From Chaetoderma sp. LZ-2023a (Eukaryota; Mollusca; Caudofoveata; Chaetodermatida; Chaetodermatidae), in contig CM067373.1 in assembly GCA_034401795.1 (NCBI GenBank), positions 37,421,443-37,485,442 of the forward strand: 64,000 nucleotides of DNA, written 5' to 3'. Of the stretch, positions 12,298-24,100 are shown piece by piece (position 1 is the stretch's first letter; each line of letters opens with the position of its first letter). A program made the position numbers and the translations under genes. The notes under the pieces are model-generated. The model saw only the letters and a list, made by a program, of their open reading frames with translations. It made no database searches and had not been told where the DNA came from.

Positions 12298-12393
12298 GCT
12301 ATCTCACCTTACAGGCAGCTATCTCACCTTACAGGTGGCTATCTCACCTTACAGGCAGCTATCTCACTGTACAGGCAGCTATCTCACTGTGTT
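12298..12393. repeat. 20-bp tandem repeat, about 5 copies
   Basis: The unit is GCTATCTCACCTTACAGGCA. The last copies change CCTT to CTGT. Confidence 0.9.
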
Positions 12394-12575
12394 TAGATAC
12401 ATACCAGATTTGCAGCAGCGGCCCTAGGGAGGGAGGGATCTGACGTGTCGCTAAAAAATCTCACGTCATAATCAAAATACTTCACTTGTAATGGTAGTTG
12501 ATGGTACAAGGTCTGACACAAATGGGACAAAGGTCAGATTAACTATTCAGGTTTCATGTCTGGTGAATTTACAAT

Positions 12576-12807
12576 TTAACCCTCAAATTTATTTATGGAA
12601 ATTAAAACTTTCTCATAGAAAATGTCCATTTGCAGACCAAGAGAAGATTATTTGTGAAAATTTACAACTATACTGACTGACTAGGTTCTGGAGCCAGTCA
12701 TTCCAGTGGTAAATTTTCAAAAATAGTCTTCCCATGGTCTGAAAATGCACATTTCTCAGGACCACTGCAGAAGCCGTTGTTGGCTGATATAAGTGTTAAA
12801 GGGTTAA
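12576..12807. repeat. Foldback element A, copy 1
   Basis: Starts TTAACCCTCAAATTTATT and ends GTGTTAAAGGGTTAA. Arms with TCCATTTGCAGACCAAGAGA (left) are partly complementary to the right half, centred on a CTGGAGCCAG-like core. It belongs to the family best seen at 46021-46259. Confidence 0.75.
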
Positions 12808-14408
12808 TAAACATTCTGTTGAATATTCAATAACTTATCTGACTGTGAGCTATTGCCTATATACTTACCTGGGAGCTATTACCTGTATACTTACCTTGAA
12901 ATAGATTCTGGTAGGGTTCAAAGTGTCAACCATTGATTCAAACGCATGTACAAAGTGGGTAGAGCTTAGAAGTGAATTCCTCCAGGCTCTGGTGAGTGGA
13001 GCTTAGTTAGAAGTGAATCCCTCCAGGCCCTGGTGGATAGAGCTTAGTTAGAAGTGAATCCCTCCAGGTCCTGGTGGGTAGAGCTTAGTTAGAAGTGTAT
13101 TCTTCCAGGCCCTGCTGGGTGGAGATTAGTTAGAAGTGAATCCCTCCAGGCCCTGGTGGGTGGAGCTTAGTTAGAAGTGAATCCCTCCATGCCCTGGTGA
13201 GTGGAGCTTAGTTAGAAGTGAATCCCTCCATGCCCTGGTGGATAGAGCTTAGTTAGAAGTGAATCCCTCCAGGTCCTGGTGGGTAGAGTTTAGTTAGAAG
13301 TGAATTCCTCCAGGCCCTGCTGGGTGGAGCTTAGTTAGAAGTGAATTCCTCCAGGCCGTGGTGGGTGGAGCTTAGAAGTTAATTCCTCCAGGCCCTGGTG
13401 GGTAGAGCTTAGAAGTGAATCCCTCCAGGCCCTGGTGGGTGGAGCTTAGAAGTTAATTCCTCCAGGCCCTGGTGGGTGGAGCTTAGAAGTGAATCCCTCC
13501 AGGCCCTGGTGGGTGGAGCTTAGAAGTGAATCCCTCCAGGCCCTGGTGGGTGGAGCTTAGAAGTGAATTCCTCCAGGCCCTGGTGGGTGGAGCTTAGAAG
13601 TTAATTCCTCCATACCCTGGTGGGTAGAGCTTAGAAATGAATTCCTCCAGGCCCTGGTGGGTGGAGCTTAGAAGTGAATCCCTCCAGGCCCTGGTGGGTA
13701 GAGAGCTAGAAGTGAAGCCCTCCAGGTCCTGGTGGGTGGAGCTTAGAAGTGAATTCCTCCAGGCCCTGGTGGGTGAAGCTTAGAAATGAATTCCTCCAGG
13801 CCCTGGTGGGTGGAGCTTAGAAGTGAATTCCTCCAGGCCCTGGTGGGTGGAGCTTAGAAGTGAATCCCTCCAGGCCCTGGTGGGTAGAGAGCTAGAAGTG
13901 AAGCCCTCCAGGTCCTGGTGGGTGGAGCTTAGAAGTGAATTCCTCCAGGCCCTGGTGGGTGGAGCTTAGAAGTGAATTCCTCCAGGCCCTGGTGGGTGGA
14001 GCTTACAAGTGAATTCCTCCAGGCCCTGGTGGGTAGAGCTTAGAAGTGAATTCCTCCAGGCCCTGGTGGGTGGAGCTTAGAAGTGAATCCCTCCAGGCCC
14101 TGGTGGGTAGAGAGCTAGAAGTGAAGCCCTCCAGGTCCTGGTGGGTGGAGCTTAGAAGTTAATTCCTCCAGGCCCTGGTGGGTGGAGCTTAGAAGTGAAT
14201 TCCTCCAGGCCCTGGTGGGTGGAGCTTACAAGTGAATTCCTCCAGGCCCTGGTGGGTAGAGCTTAGAAGTGAATTCCTCCAGGCCCTGGTGGATAGAGCT
14301 TAGTTAGAAGTGAATTCCTCCAGGCCCTGGTGGCTAGCGCTTAGCTAGAAGTGAATTCCTCAAGGCCCTGGTGGGTGGAGCTTAGAAGTGAATTCCTCCA
14401 GGCCCTGA
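12808..14408. repeat. 37/41-bp minisatellite, about 38 copies, with a composite-repeat seed
   Basis: 12808-12950 is a degraded tail of the composite B repeat (GTTGAATATTCAATAACTTA, then CATGTACAAAGTGGGT). It flows directly into the array. The unit is 37 bp, containing GGTGGGTGGAGCTTAGAAGT and GAATTCCTCCAGGCCCT. Early units have TTAGTTAGAAG and are 41 bp. Higher-order blocks (a GTAGAGAGCTAGAAGTGAAG variant) recur near 13700, 13885 and 14108. Confidence 0.95.
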
Positions 14409-14687
14409 TTGGACACTCATATATAACCTCGCACTAGCTATAAATTTGTATGTACGATCGTGTTAGGTTCTTTCATTATTGGTGTTATTACAAGGTCAAA
14501 GCCATCAAGTTTAAATATCAGTAAACAAATCCTTGACAGCGAGATTCCATCTAACAGTAGACATACATCTATCATTAATTCTGAATCTAAAGACAAGTCC
14601 GTTTTCTCAAGCTAAATAATTAATTTGTGGAATTAAATAATTTAATTTAAAAATCTACAATATCCAACAGACAAACTTATGGTGGGC

Positions 14688-14945
14688 GAGTGATTAGGAA
14701 CTTGAGCAAGTAACTCGAGGTTTGCTTTCCTGCCAGTCTACCGCTTTGTGTTCTTGAGCAAGTCATTTAACTCTGGGTTGCTCCAATGGACTTCGCTGTA
14801 AATAGGTACCTGTGATGGCATGCATGGTGCGCCTGCATATATGGCTGCTGCCAAATGAACAAGGGATATGATGTAAAGTGCTAGAGCGTGCCTTCGTGTG
14901 AATCAGCGCTATCTAAATGTAGCATCTATCTATGTAACTTACAAT
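14688..14945 (+). repeat. tRNA-derived SINE (mollusc/V-type core, tentative)
   Basis: A 5' part with TTGAGCAAGTAACTCGAGG may derive from a tRNA-like head. It is followed by TTGAGCAAGTCATTTAACTC, TGGGTTGCTCCAATGGACTT and TGTAAATAGGTACCTG, the central motif I recall from metazoan SINEs. The 3' end reads AGCGCTATCTAAATGTAGC and stops in an ATCTATCTATG tail. No intact A/B box is verified. Confidence 0.65.
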
Positions 14946-15131
14946 CTGATTACTTACATTCAATGTTGCTATAAAGGGTATCCACAGTTCAATGTCACTC
15001 GAGATATCAGTTAGTATTATAAAGTTATATAATGTGTTTTAAGCATAAACCAGATCAAGTTATCAAAAATAATGATAATATCGGTTATACAGATTGTCCA
15101 TTCGAGTTACAGATTCTTTTCTTCAGTAAAT

Positions 15132-15332
15132 TTAACCCTTTAACACTCATATCAGCCAAAAAAATGGCTTCTGCAGTGCTCTTGAGAAATATCCATTTGC
15201 AGACCGAGATTATTTTTTGAAAATTTACCGTGGTAAATTTTCAAAAACAGTCTTCTCTTGATCTACAAATTGAAATTTTCTATGAGAAAATTGGAAGTTT
15301 TCTGTAACAAATTTGAGGGTTAAATGGTTAAC
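15132..15332. repeat. Foldback element A, copy 2
   Basis: Starts TTAACCCTTTAACACTCATA and ends GGTTAAATGGTTAA. The inner arms pair ATTTTTTGAAAATTTACC with GGTAAATTTTCAAAAACAGT. The central GACTGGCTCG core is deleted, so the two arms are almost adjacent. Confidence 0.8.
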
Positions 15333-15334
15333 CT

Positions 15335-15640
15335 GATAACTGTGGCCATACTGAATCATAGCTCGTAGTGGCCATACTGGATCAAACCTTGCAGTAGCCA
15401 TACTGGATCATAGCTCGCAGTGACCATACTGGATCATAGCTCGCAGAGACCATATTGGACCATAGCAGTGGCCATACGGATCATACCTCGCAATGGCCAT
15501 ACTGGCTCAGCTGTGGACATACTAGATCATAGCTCGCAGTGGCCATTCTGGCTCATAGCAGTGGCCATATTGGCTCATAGCAGTGGCCATACTGGACCAT
15601 AGCAGTGGCCATACTGGACCATAGCAGTCGCCATATTGGG
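15335..15640. repeat. 22-26-bp tandem repeat
   Basis: Units alternate between a 26-bp form (GGCCATACTGGATCATAGCT plus CGCAGT) and a shorter form (GGCCATACTGGACCATAGCA). About a dozen copies. The opposing open frames here are repeat artefacts. Confidence 0.9.
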
Positions 15641-16124
15641 TCAAATTCATGTCACTTTTGATACATTTCTTCCCTTGCTCTATAACACTAAATTGTTTTA
15701 TGAAATCGGCAAACTGTAAAAGTGTTCTCATAAAAAAAATAATTTTCACTATGACTGAGGATGGCTGGGCATCATATTAATGCCAATAACCAATGATTTT
15801 GATAAGCGTTTCACTCACCTACTACCCTTCGCAATATGAAACGAATCTGAAAAATTTTACAGTGCAATTATCCTGAGCAAATTGATGTGAGGTTACCCAT
15901 AAAAACTGCTAAGTTTGCCATCTTCCTACATCATATTCCATGGTCATAATTTTGTGAACACTGGAGAAAGCTTTTAATGATAATGTTAGGCCTTGCTTGT
16001 TATTCAGAATTGAGGACAATAATTGAAGTCTTAGAAAACTTAGAAGAGTCCATCTTTCTAGCTCATCAAACAGACATGGAACAGATCTAGTAGGAATAAT
16101 TTACTCTATAAACTAGAAGCTACA

Positions 16125-17175
16125 CAGGTAGAACATGCAACTGATGGCTAGATGCTACATAGGCTCGGTTCGGTTATGTTATCGAGGTACCCCGCTTACC
16201 CAGATTACATATCCGAATACACGAGAGTATAATCGGATAACGGTATCACCTGGTACAAAATCTACTCGATTACTTCGGCTTCAAGCGAGAGTAAAGGTGC
16301 GCACATGCGTAGACAGGTAAACCAACCACGTGATATCTCTGATCGGAGTAACTCAATAACATATCCGAACATTAGCATAGCTAGTACAAGCTTTATTGCT
16401 AGATGTTACATAGCTATAACACAACCTATTGTTAGATGTTACATAGCTAGCAGACAGCCTATTGTTACATGTTACATAGTTATAACACAGCCTATTGTTA
16501 GATGTTACATAACTAGCAGACAGCCTATTGCTCGATGTTATATAGTTAGCACACAACCTATTGTTAGATGCTACATAGCTAGCACACAGCCTCTTGTTAG
16601 ATGTTATATAGCTAGCACACAGCATATTGTTAGATGTTACATAGCTAGCACACAGCCTATTGCTCGATGTTACATAGCTAGCACACAGCCTATTGCTCGA
16701 TGTTATATAGTTAGCAGACAACCTATTGTTAGATGCTATATAGCTAGCACACAGCCTATTGCTAGATGTTACATAGCTAACAAACAGCCTAGTGCTAGAT
16801 GCTACATTGCCAGCATATAGCGTATTGTTAGAGGCTACAGAGCTAGCAGACAGCCTATTGCTAAATGTTACATAACTAGCAAACGGCCTAGTGCTAGATG
16901 TTACACAGCTAGAAGCATATTGCTAAATGACCTAGCAAACAGCCTAGTACTAGATGCTACATAGCTCGCAAACAGCTTAGTACTAGATGCTACATAGCTC
17001 GCAAACAGCCTATTGCTAGCTGGTACATAGCTAGCACACAGCCTATTGTTAGATGTTACATAGCTAGCAGACACCCCATTAATTGTTAGATGTTACAAAG
17101 CTAGGAAACAGCCTAGTGCTAGATGCTACATAGCTAGCAGACCGCCTATTGTTCGGTTACATAGCTAGTATACAG
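16125..17175. repeat. 33-bp minisatellite, over 20 copies, interrupted by a small TIR element
   Basis: The unit is ATTGTTAGATGTTACATAGC plus TAGCACACAGCCT, 33 bp (11 codons). One leading unit at about 16125-16160 is separated from the main array (from 16375) by the element at 16168-16370. Because 33 is divisible by three, both strands stay open, giving illusory frames of 171 and 122 codons. Confidence 0.93.
16168..16370. mobile_element. About 200-bp MITE-like insertion with terminal inverted repeats
   Basis: The left end GTTCGGTTATGTTATCGAG and the inverse of the right end (GTTCGGATATGTTATTGAG) match at 17 of 19 positions. It lies inside a minisatellite, so it post-dates the array's start. 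No target-site duplication was convincingly identified. Confidence 0.65.
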
Positions 17176-17430
17176 CCAATTCGATGTAGTCATGAAGACC
17201 ACCTGTCTTTTGTAGCTATATATTGTGGTTCATTAAGACAGGTGATAAAAAACCTTGCTTAAAGAACCACCTTCCATTGTCTCCTAACATTTTATCCTAT
17301 AACAAGCCACCTGTATAAAGAGACCACCTGAATAAATGACTACAAGAGACCACCAGTATTATGAGACCACCTGTATTAAGAGACCACCTGTACCTCGTCA
17401 CTATCTGCTTGAGCTCCATTACGTGGTTGC
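17176..17430. repeat. Degenerate AGACCACCTGTATTAAG repeats
   Basis: AGACCACCTG with TATTAAG recurs irregularly between about 17195 and 17395. No gene. It lies downstream of the BIRC6 stop and could be 3' UTR or intergenic. Confidence 0.6.
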
Positions 17431-17662
17431 TTAACCTCTTAACCCTCAAATTTATTCAAGAAAATTCTAATTTTCTCATAGAAAATCTACATTTGCAGAA
17501 CAGTAGACTATTTTTGAAAATTTATCACTGCAATGACTTGCACGGTTATCGAGCCAGTCATTCCAGTTAAAAATTTTCAAAAATAGTACTCTCTTGCTTT
17601 GCAAATGTTTATTTCTCAAGGGCAGTACACAAACCGTTTTGGCCGACTTGTGTGTTAAAAGG
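17431..17662. repeat. Foldback element A, copy 3 (next to the BIRC6 stop)
   Basis: Starts TTAACCTCTTAACCCTCAAA and ends TGTGTTAAAAGG, with arms around GGTTATCGAGCCAGTCATTC. It lies 113 bp beyond the BIRC6 stop codon, so it is probably transcribed in the 3' UTR. Confidence 0.8.
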
Positions 17663-17774
17663 TGACATGTTTGTACTTTATGTATACATAACATCTCTGT
17701 GACTTGTGTTACTTGTGTGTATAACTAAGCACTGTTTCTATAATGTCTCCGTGGTGACTAATATCTAGCTCCTG

Positions 17775-18128
17775 TCACCAGTCATCCGGTTCACCGCAGT
17801 CACTTATTTCCGATGATGTATCCAGGCATATCACAGGTTCAAAAACAGAACTCGGTAGTGGAATATCAGGGAGCGATTGACTCGTCATTGCCGCAGACAT
17901 CTCAGCAGCCACCAATGCTATTGTGTCCAAGGATGGGGATTGTGGCAATAACACTGGTACTCCTGGGAATGAGGCATCTACGGTGGTTGTGTTCATTTCT
18001 AGACTCGTAGACTTGGCTGGTACAGAGATGTCATCATCCTTTACTGCAGCAGTATCCTCTTCATCATCAGTAAGGTCTGGAGGGGGCTTCATTTTCAGAA
18101 GTTCATCTCGAAGCTGATTGAAATGTCG
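17775..18128 (-). CDS. BIRC6: BIRC6 terminal coding exon
   Basis: Begins [20 protein letters not shown] after acceptor AG at 18129-18130, then an acidic/Ser-Pro-rich disordered tail ending DCGEPDDW and TGA at 17775-17777. The [11 protein letters not shown] helix aligns with the last conserved block of BIRC6; the rest of the tail is lineage specific. The 3' UTR follows below 17775. No certain poly(A) signal was found. Confidence 0.94.
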   Translation of the reverse strand, partial: RHFNQLRDELLKMKPPPDLTDDEEDTAAVKDDDISVPAKSTSLEMNTTTVDASFPGVPVLLPQSPSLDTIALVAAEMSAAMTSQSLPDIPLPSSVFEPVICLDTSSEISDCGEPDDW

Positions 18129-21100
18129 CTGAAATAAATAATATGCTTGTTAAATCTGATGTCATACATGCAATGGGCACGGTGTAGTAGTTAGCTTTTA
18201 TTACGGCATTTATGGCATCATTACTTTTTAATTCAACAATCGCAAAACTCCAGAAACGACAAATTCTTTATGTCAAGAATATTGTGCTTAATATTTTGAA
18301 ACTAAATGTACTGTCAGCTGTTGGTTCCTATAGCAAGTTAATTATAGTTATGACAAATGTAACAGTAGACATGCTGTAACATTATTAGCAAATTAGACAA
18401 GATAAACACGCTATCACAAGTTAAACTATGATATCGTTAATCATTTAACGTTCAAGCTTGCAAAACCAGCTTCTACAGTGGTCTTGAGAAATGTCCATTT
18501 GTAGACCAAGAAAACTATTTTTGAAAAATTTTCCACTGGAATGACTGGCTCGATACCTGTCATTTCACTGGTAAATTTCAAAAATAGTTTTCTCTTGGTC
18601 TGAAAATGGACATTTTCTACGAGAAAAGTGAAATTTTCTTGAACATATTGAGGGGTAATTAACCAGGTTAGTGTTTGAGCCATTCTGCAGCAATCATGAG
18701 TCATGGCTATTAACAGACCAAGAGAAGACTTTTTGAAAAGCTACCATTGGATTGACTGCCTCGATAAATGAGCCAGTAATTCTAGTTCTAAATTTCCAAA
18801 AATAGTTTTGAATAGCCTGAAAATGGATATTCAATAAGCAAATACTTTGATTTTCTTGACCACAAAATTAAACTTTATATCATGGTCAGTCTACCAACCT
18901 TTAATGCCATGGTGTTATGTGCGACAGTTTTACCAACTCTCTTATCATTGTTGTCCATTTCTGCAATCCATCCCTCGCACTGCTGCAGGATGGCTTGTCG
19001 CTTCAGCCAGCAATGCTTGTGTATTACCTGCAAGTAAAGCAGAATATGAGAGCGTGTTCATGTGGTCAGGTAAAGCAGTTTTTCCATGTTTGGTCCAACA
19101 TATAAAGGATTGGTACTGGGTATGGAAAGTCAGGGAATCTAGAATTTAGAATCAAGACCTGGGGCCATAATTACAATGGGGACTTAAACACGTAAAAGTG
19201 CCTAAATAGGACCTACATTCGAAGGTCTGTATTCGGCTAAGTTAGATGAATACTTAGCCGGTTCTTTATGAATGCGACATAGTCGTATCTTCTATTAAAC
19301 AGGTGCATCAAGCTAGGTAGGTTCATTGGTTACCTAATTCAGCCCCTGTAAATCATGTTATCTCATAAGTCATAGAAAAGTTAAACCTTTGAATCCTGAA
19401 GATAAAACAGCCAAGTTGTTCAATATTTTGAAACTAATTTGACTGCAAGCTGTTGTTTCCATGAATCAAAATAGTTTCAAAATATTCCACAGAATATCTA
19501 TTAAATTATCCGATTTCTCTTATTTATTCTTTCTGGTTCAAAACCAGATATTTTTGTGTCCAAAAATGCACAGAATCCAAGAGAAAAACAAGTGTTAATG
19601 GCATTATCTGGTTGTCAAGGCTATGGAAGTTTGTAATTCTGATTAGAAGTCATGTAAAAATGTGTGAATTTTCCGATGTGAAATGAGTATAAGTACTATA
19701 CTCCTTATAGTGTTAGACCGATGAATTATTAACCCTTTAACACTCATCGGCCAAAAACAGATTCTGCAGTCGTACTGAGAAATGTCTATTTGCAGACCAA
19801 GAAGACTTTATCAATGGAATGACTGGTGCAATAACCAAGCCAGTGATAAATATTCGAAGATAATCTTTTCCTGGTCTGCAAATGGACATTTTCAATGAGA
19901 AAATTTAAATTTTCTTGAAAGAATTTAATGGTTGAAGGTAGCTAGATCAAATGATTGAATAAAGTCATTATTACTCATGCCGCTGAAGGCAGGTGTGAGT
20001 ATTGCCGTTGGTGCCAGCCGTCTGTTTGTCTGCAGAGTATCTTTGGATCGCAAGAAGGTAGAATCACCAAATTTAGCACAGGCAATCATATTGTGGAAAT
20101 GTGGTTGGATAGAGAGTTGAAGTTTTCAGTCAAAGGGTCAAGTCGGTGAATCAATTCTAATATTAACATCTGAAACACAATTATTAATGAATCGAGTTAA
20201 ATTAAACTTGGAAGTGTGCACGACTATCTACTTTATATAATCAATGCGATTTTGGCCGTGATTAATTGAATAATCATACACGTACATATATATATATATA
20301 TATATATATATTAGTGTCTGTGTGTGCGCGTGCGTGCGTGAGTCCTCACACCTGTACCTAAAAAACTACTGATCCAATTTGACTGAGATTTTAACACAAG
20401 GAAGGAACTTGCAGTGTAAGATGATTTTCAGACTTGGGCTGTGATCCGGTTAAAATAACGCGGATCTAAAGAGGATAAAATTCTGGATCTATAGATATCT
20501 CAGAAACTATTGGTCCGATTTTGCCCAATTTTAACACAAGAAAAGGTTTAACCATACACCAGGGTTCCACAACTGTGGGTGTGATCTAAAGAAATCTGAA
20601 CACTACAATGTGACAAAAACGGGAGGGTGATGGTCTGCAATCTCTGATTGCTCTTGTTTTGATGATTATTATCAGTAGGGAAAAATTGTTGCATAAAGAA
20701 CATATTTGAGAGACATCTTATTATTATTATTGCAGATATTTATTTGGGACTCTCAACTAGTATAAGCCTGCCTACCAGGCTGCCTGCCTGTCTGCATATC
20801 TGTCTATCAGTCAGTCTGTCTGCCTACCTACCAGTCAGTCATCCAGCCAGCCAGTTGTACATAGCTAGGTCACTGAATATTTTCAATACTGACTTCCGTT
20901 TCTCAGTTTCCGGGACGTCTTCCCTATTTTTAATAGGCATAATAGATATCCAAATTTACTTCACAACATCTAAAGCTGCTGGAATCATGTGATTTGTTTT
21001 TCATACATTCTAGCACATCTTGTAGACATCCTACCCTCATCAGCCGTGTAATTTGGCTTATACTACGAATAACATAATAATTATGAGTAGGAACTCACCA

Positions 21101-24100
21101 AGTTAACACATGTAACAAGACATTGCAAGCAATACAAATTCTCTCGATTCCACCTTTTGTTGAAATGCTATGTAGGGAATTTGGGCAATTCCCTTGCCTG
21201 CTCCATATAACTGATATATGTGCTTACATTACAGTGTTTGTTGTAAGGGAATGACGTCAAATTAACAAAATTTATATTTTTCACGGGTGATACCTCTGGC
21301 AAATATTGACGGACACTAAGGAAACACGAAGGTAATATCTGTATAAATAATAGTAATTTAAATTCAGAATTTGGTTTAAATCCGTTTAGTCTAGCACAAG
21401 TTTTTGCCCGGAAATGGTCAAATTAACGAAATTACGTATATTTCAAAGGGCGATAACTCCACCGAATATTGAGGAAAAATAATGAAACATGAATTTGACA
21501 TCCACCTCAGTAGTATTAAGTTATATTCCAAATTCGATTTGAATCGGTTTATTCCAACAATTATATTGTCCGGAAATGGAAACATTTCTGAATTTCATGT
21601 TTCTGGGGCAAATAACTAAATAAATTTCAGGCAAATTGGTGGAATTCTAACTTGGGTGCCGCATTCGTATTACTAAGCAGTATACTGCAGCTGTTTCAAA
21701 TCGGCACATCAAACACAAGTTATTGTTCGGGAACGGATAATTTGTCAAATTTCATACATTCTAGGGCAAATAACTCAGGGTAAATTTGACGTAAATTGGC
21801 GGAATTCGAACTTGGCCTCCGCATTCGTATTACTATGCGGCATGCCGAAGCTGGTTCAAATCGATATAGACAAAACTAAGTTTTTGTCCGGAAATCAATT
21901 AGTACGAACAAACATATGAACAAATGAACGTACATACATACAAACAGGCGCATTGCTATATCCCATCAACCTTCGTTTTTGAAAGTATAATAACACAATA
22001 TTTCATGACAGGTAGATTTCATTTGGAGAATGTACTGGTATTTCTTATCAGAACACATCTCATGCAGTCTTTAAACGATCTCTTTAACGGTCAAGATTGG
22101 GCAATTATATTTTTGAAAATGTACTACTTGTATTCTGGCCCAGTTATTGCGCCAGCTTTGCCAGTGGTAAGCAGACACAAGATTTGGCTGTCTTGGCAAT
22201 TAAAGGGTTAACCAGACCACTAGTAGTTGGAGTAACTCTATTTGATACTGGATTTCATAAAACTTTAATGATGATATTCTACAAACACCAGTTTTCATGA
22301 AAAAACAATTTATTGACAACCTTCTGATTTTTGGATATTACTATGTACGATTATTCGTTTTTAAATAATACAATTTTTTTATTACATCCAATAATTGTTC
22401 AAGCCTATTAGGGTGATCAATATGACATACTTTGATGAGAAACCGTCCCAAGTGAGGTCATGTCATGGCTAGTTATAAGATCCTACAGAGCTCCAGCCAC
22501 GAGTAAACACGTTATCCGTACAGAGCACAAACAACAGTTGTTATAATGTAGCAAATATTCTGTTGAATATTTCAAAACTAATATGACTGGGTGCTGGTGC
22601 TACCTAGATTTCAGTCAAATTATATTTAGCAGCTCTCCTGTATAGTAGTTTTGATATTGGGACAATGGAATTACAAGGGTTCAGTTAGGTATACAAATAA
22701 ACAAAGATGGACAGTGCCTATATTTGTGGATCCATTTCGTGTTCAAGTGTTTATCTACAACAGTCGAGTATGTACCTCTTTAAAGCATGGTGAAGGATTC
22801 CGTATCTGCTCCAGCATTGCCCATTTAACTGTTGCTTGTCTGATGTTAGCGTCATATTCTCGGGAACTTGCGGTACCCGATGGGGTGCCACGTGACCGCT
22901 CATAGCCTGGCTCATTGAAGTATGGCTCTGATACAAGGATCAATGACTGAATTGATACCAGTACCTGCAGAATGTATAAGCAGGGAGTGAGTGAGTGAGT
23001 GAGTGAGTGAGTGTGTGTGAGCGACTGTGAGTGAGTAAGGGTGTCTGTGAGAGAGTGAGTGAGTGAGCGAGCATGCGTTAGTGAGTGATTGAGTGCCAGT
23101 GAGTGAGCGAGTGCTAGGGAGTGGGTGAGTGCCAGTGAGCGAGTGAGTGAGTTAGTTAGTGACAGTGAGTGAGTGGGTGAGTGAACGAGTGCCAGTGAGT
23201 GAGTGAGTGAGTGAATGAATGAATGAGTGTGTCAGTGAGTGAGAATTATAGTTTGTTATATAGTACACCTCAGAAATAACCTAGCATGTTTCCAAGAACA
23301 AAATAAAATGTACTGATAATTATTTTGAACATAACAGGAGTGAAAGATATTGCTGCCTAAGTCATATTGTTGCAGAGGCAGCAATGTCTTCCAATCCAAT
23401 TATGTTCAAAATATTCAACAGAACATTTCTTACTAACTAATATGTATTTGTTTTGGAAACATTTAAACTGATTTATGAGCTTCACTGTTTAACTGATACA
23501 TGTACCTTTTTGAATTCACACATATTTGTTAACTTAGCCCCTCCATCTCGAAGGTGCCTAGAAACCCAATTTTAAGGCAGTTAAATATGAAACCTGGTGA
23601 ACATTTTAAAAACAATTTCACTGACGGTTTAAATTTATAATTAAGTAATTCTGGCAACAAATGCTGACATTTAAGCTACTGGTCGAATAGCTTAAAAACA
23701 TCCATAGATAACAACAAAAATTATTTTTAAATAACCTAAGCGTAACTTTGTTTAGTCATGAGAAACCGTAAACAGAATTTAATCATATATTTGTACATGA
23801 GTCAAGAAAAGGAAAATATACCTACTGACTTATGAGGCTTAATAGGTATAAGTATATGTTAACCGTAACCCGTACAGACCAGTAATGATCAATAGAGGAA
23901 TCCAGTTTTAGCTATGCCCCGCCCATCTCTAGCTAAGCTTCAGCCGCACTTTGCACGTGTTAGGATCGATCGATCTCTGCACTCTCTGAATCTCAATTTC
24001 TAGAAAACTATACAGGTAAGCTGCTGAATATTTTGTAACTAATTTGACTGGGTACTGTTGCTGCCTATGTTTCAAAACATTCAACAGCATTTTTATTAAA

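Noticed and set aside
16305-16820. 171-codon plus-strand and 122-codon minus-strand frames
   Set aside because: Both arise from the 33-bp minisatellite; open on both strands at once, as expected for a repeat and not for a gene.
19955-20149. 64-codon plus-strand frame with Cys-x-x-Cys pairs
   Set aside because: Part of dispersed repeat F, which lacks the frame in its other copies (50855-51315).
20744-20992. 82-codon frame with a signal-peptide-like start
   Set aside because: Begins in CTGCCTGTCTG simple sequence; hydrophobic run is low-complexity, no homology seen.
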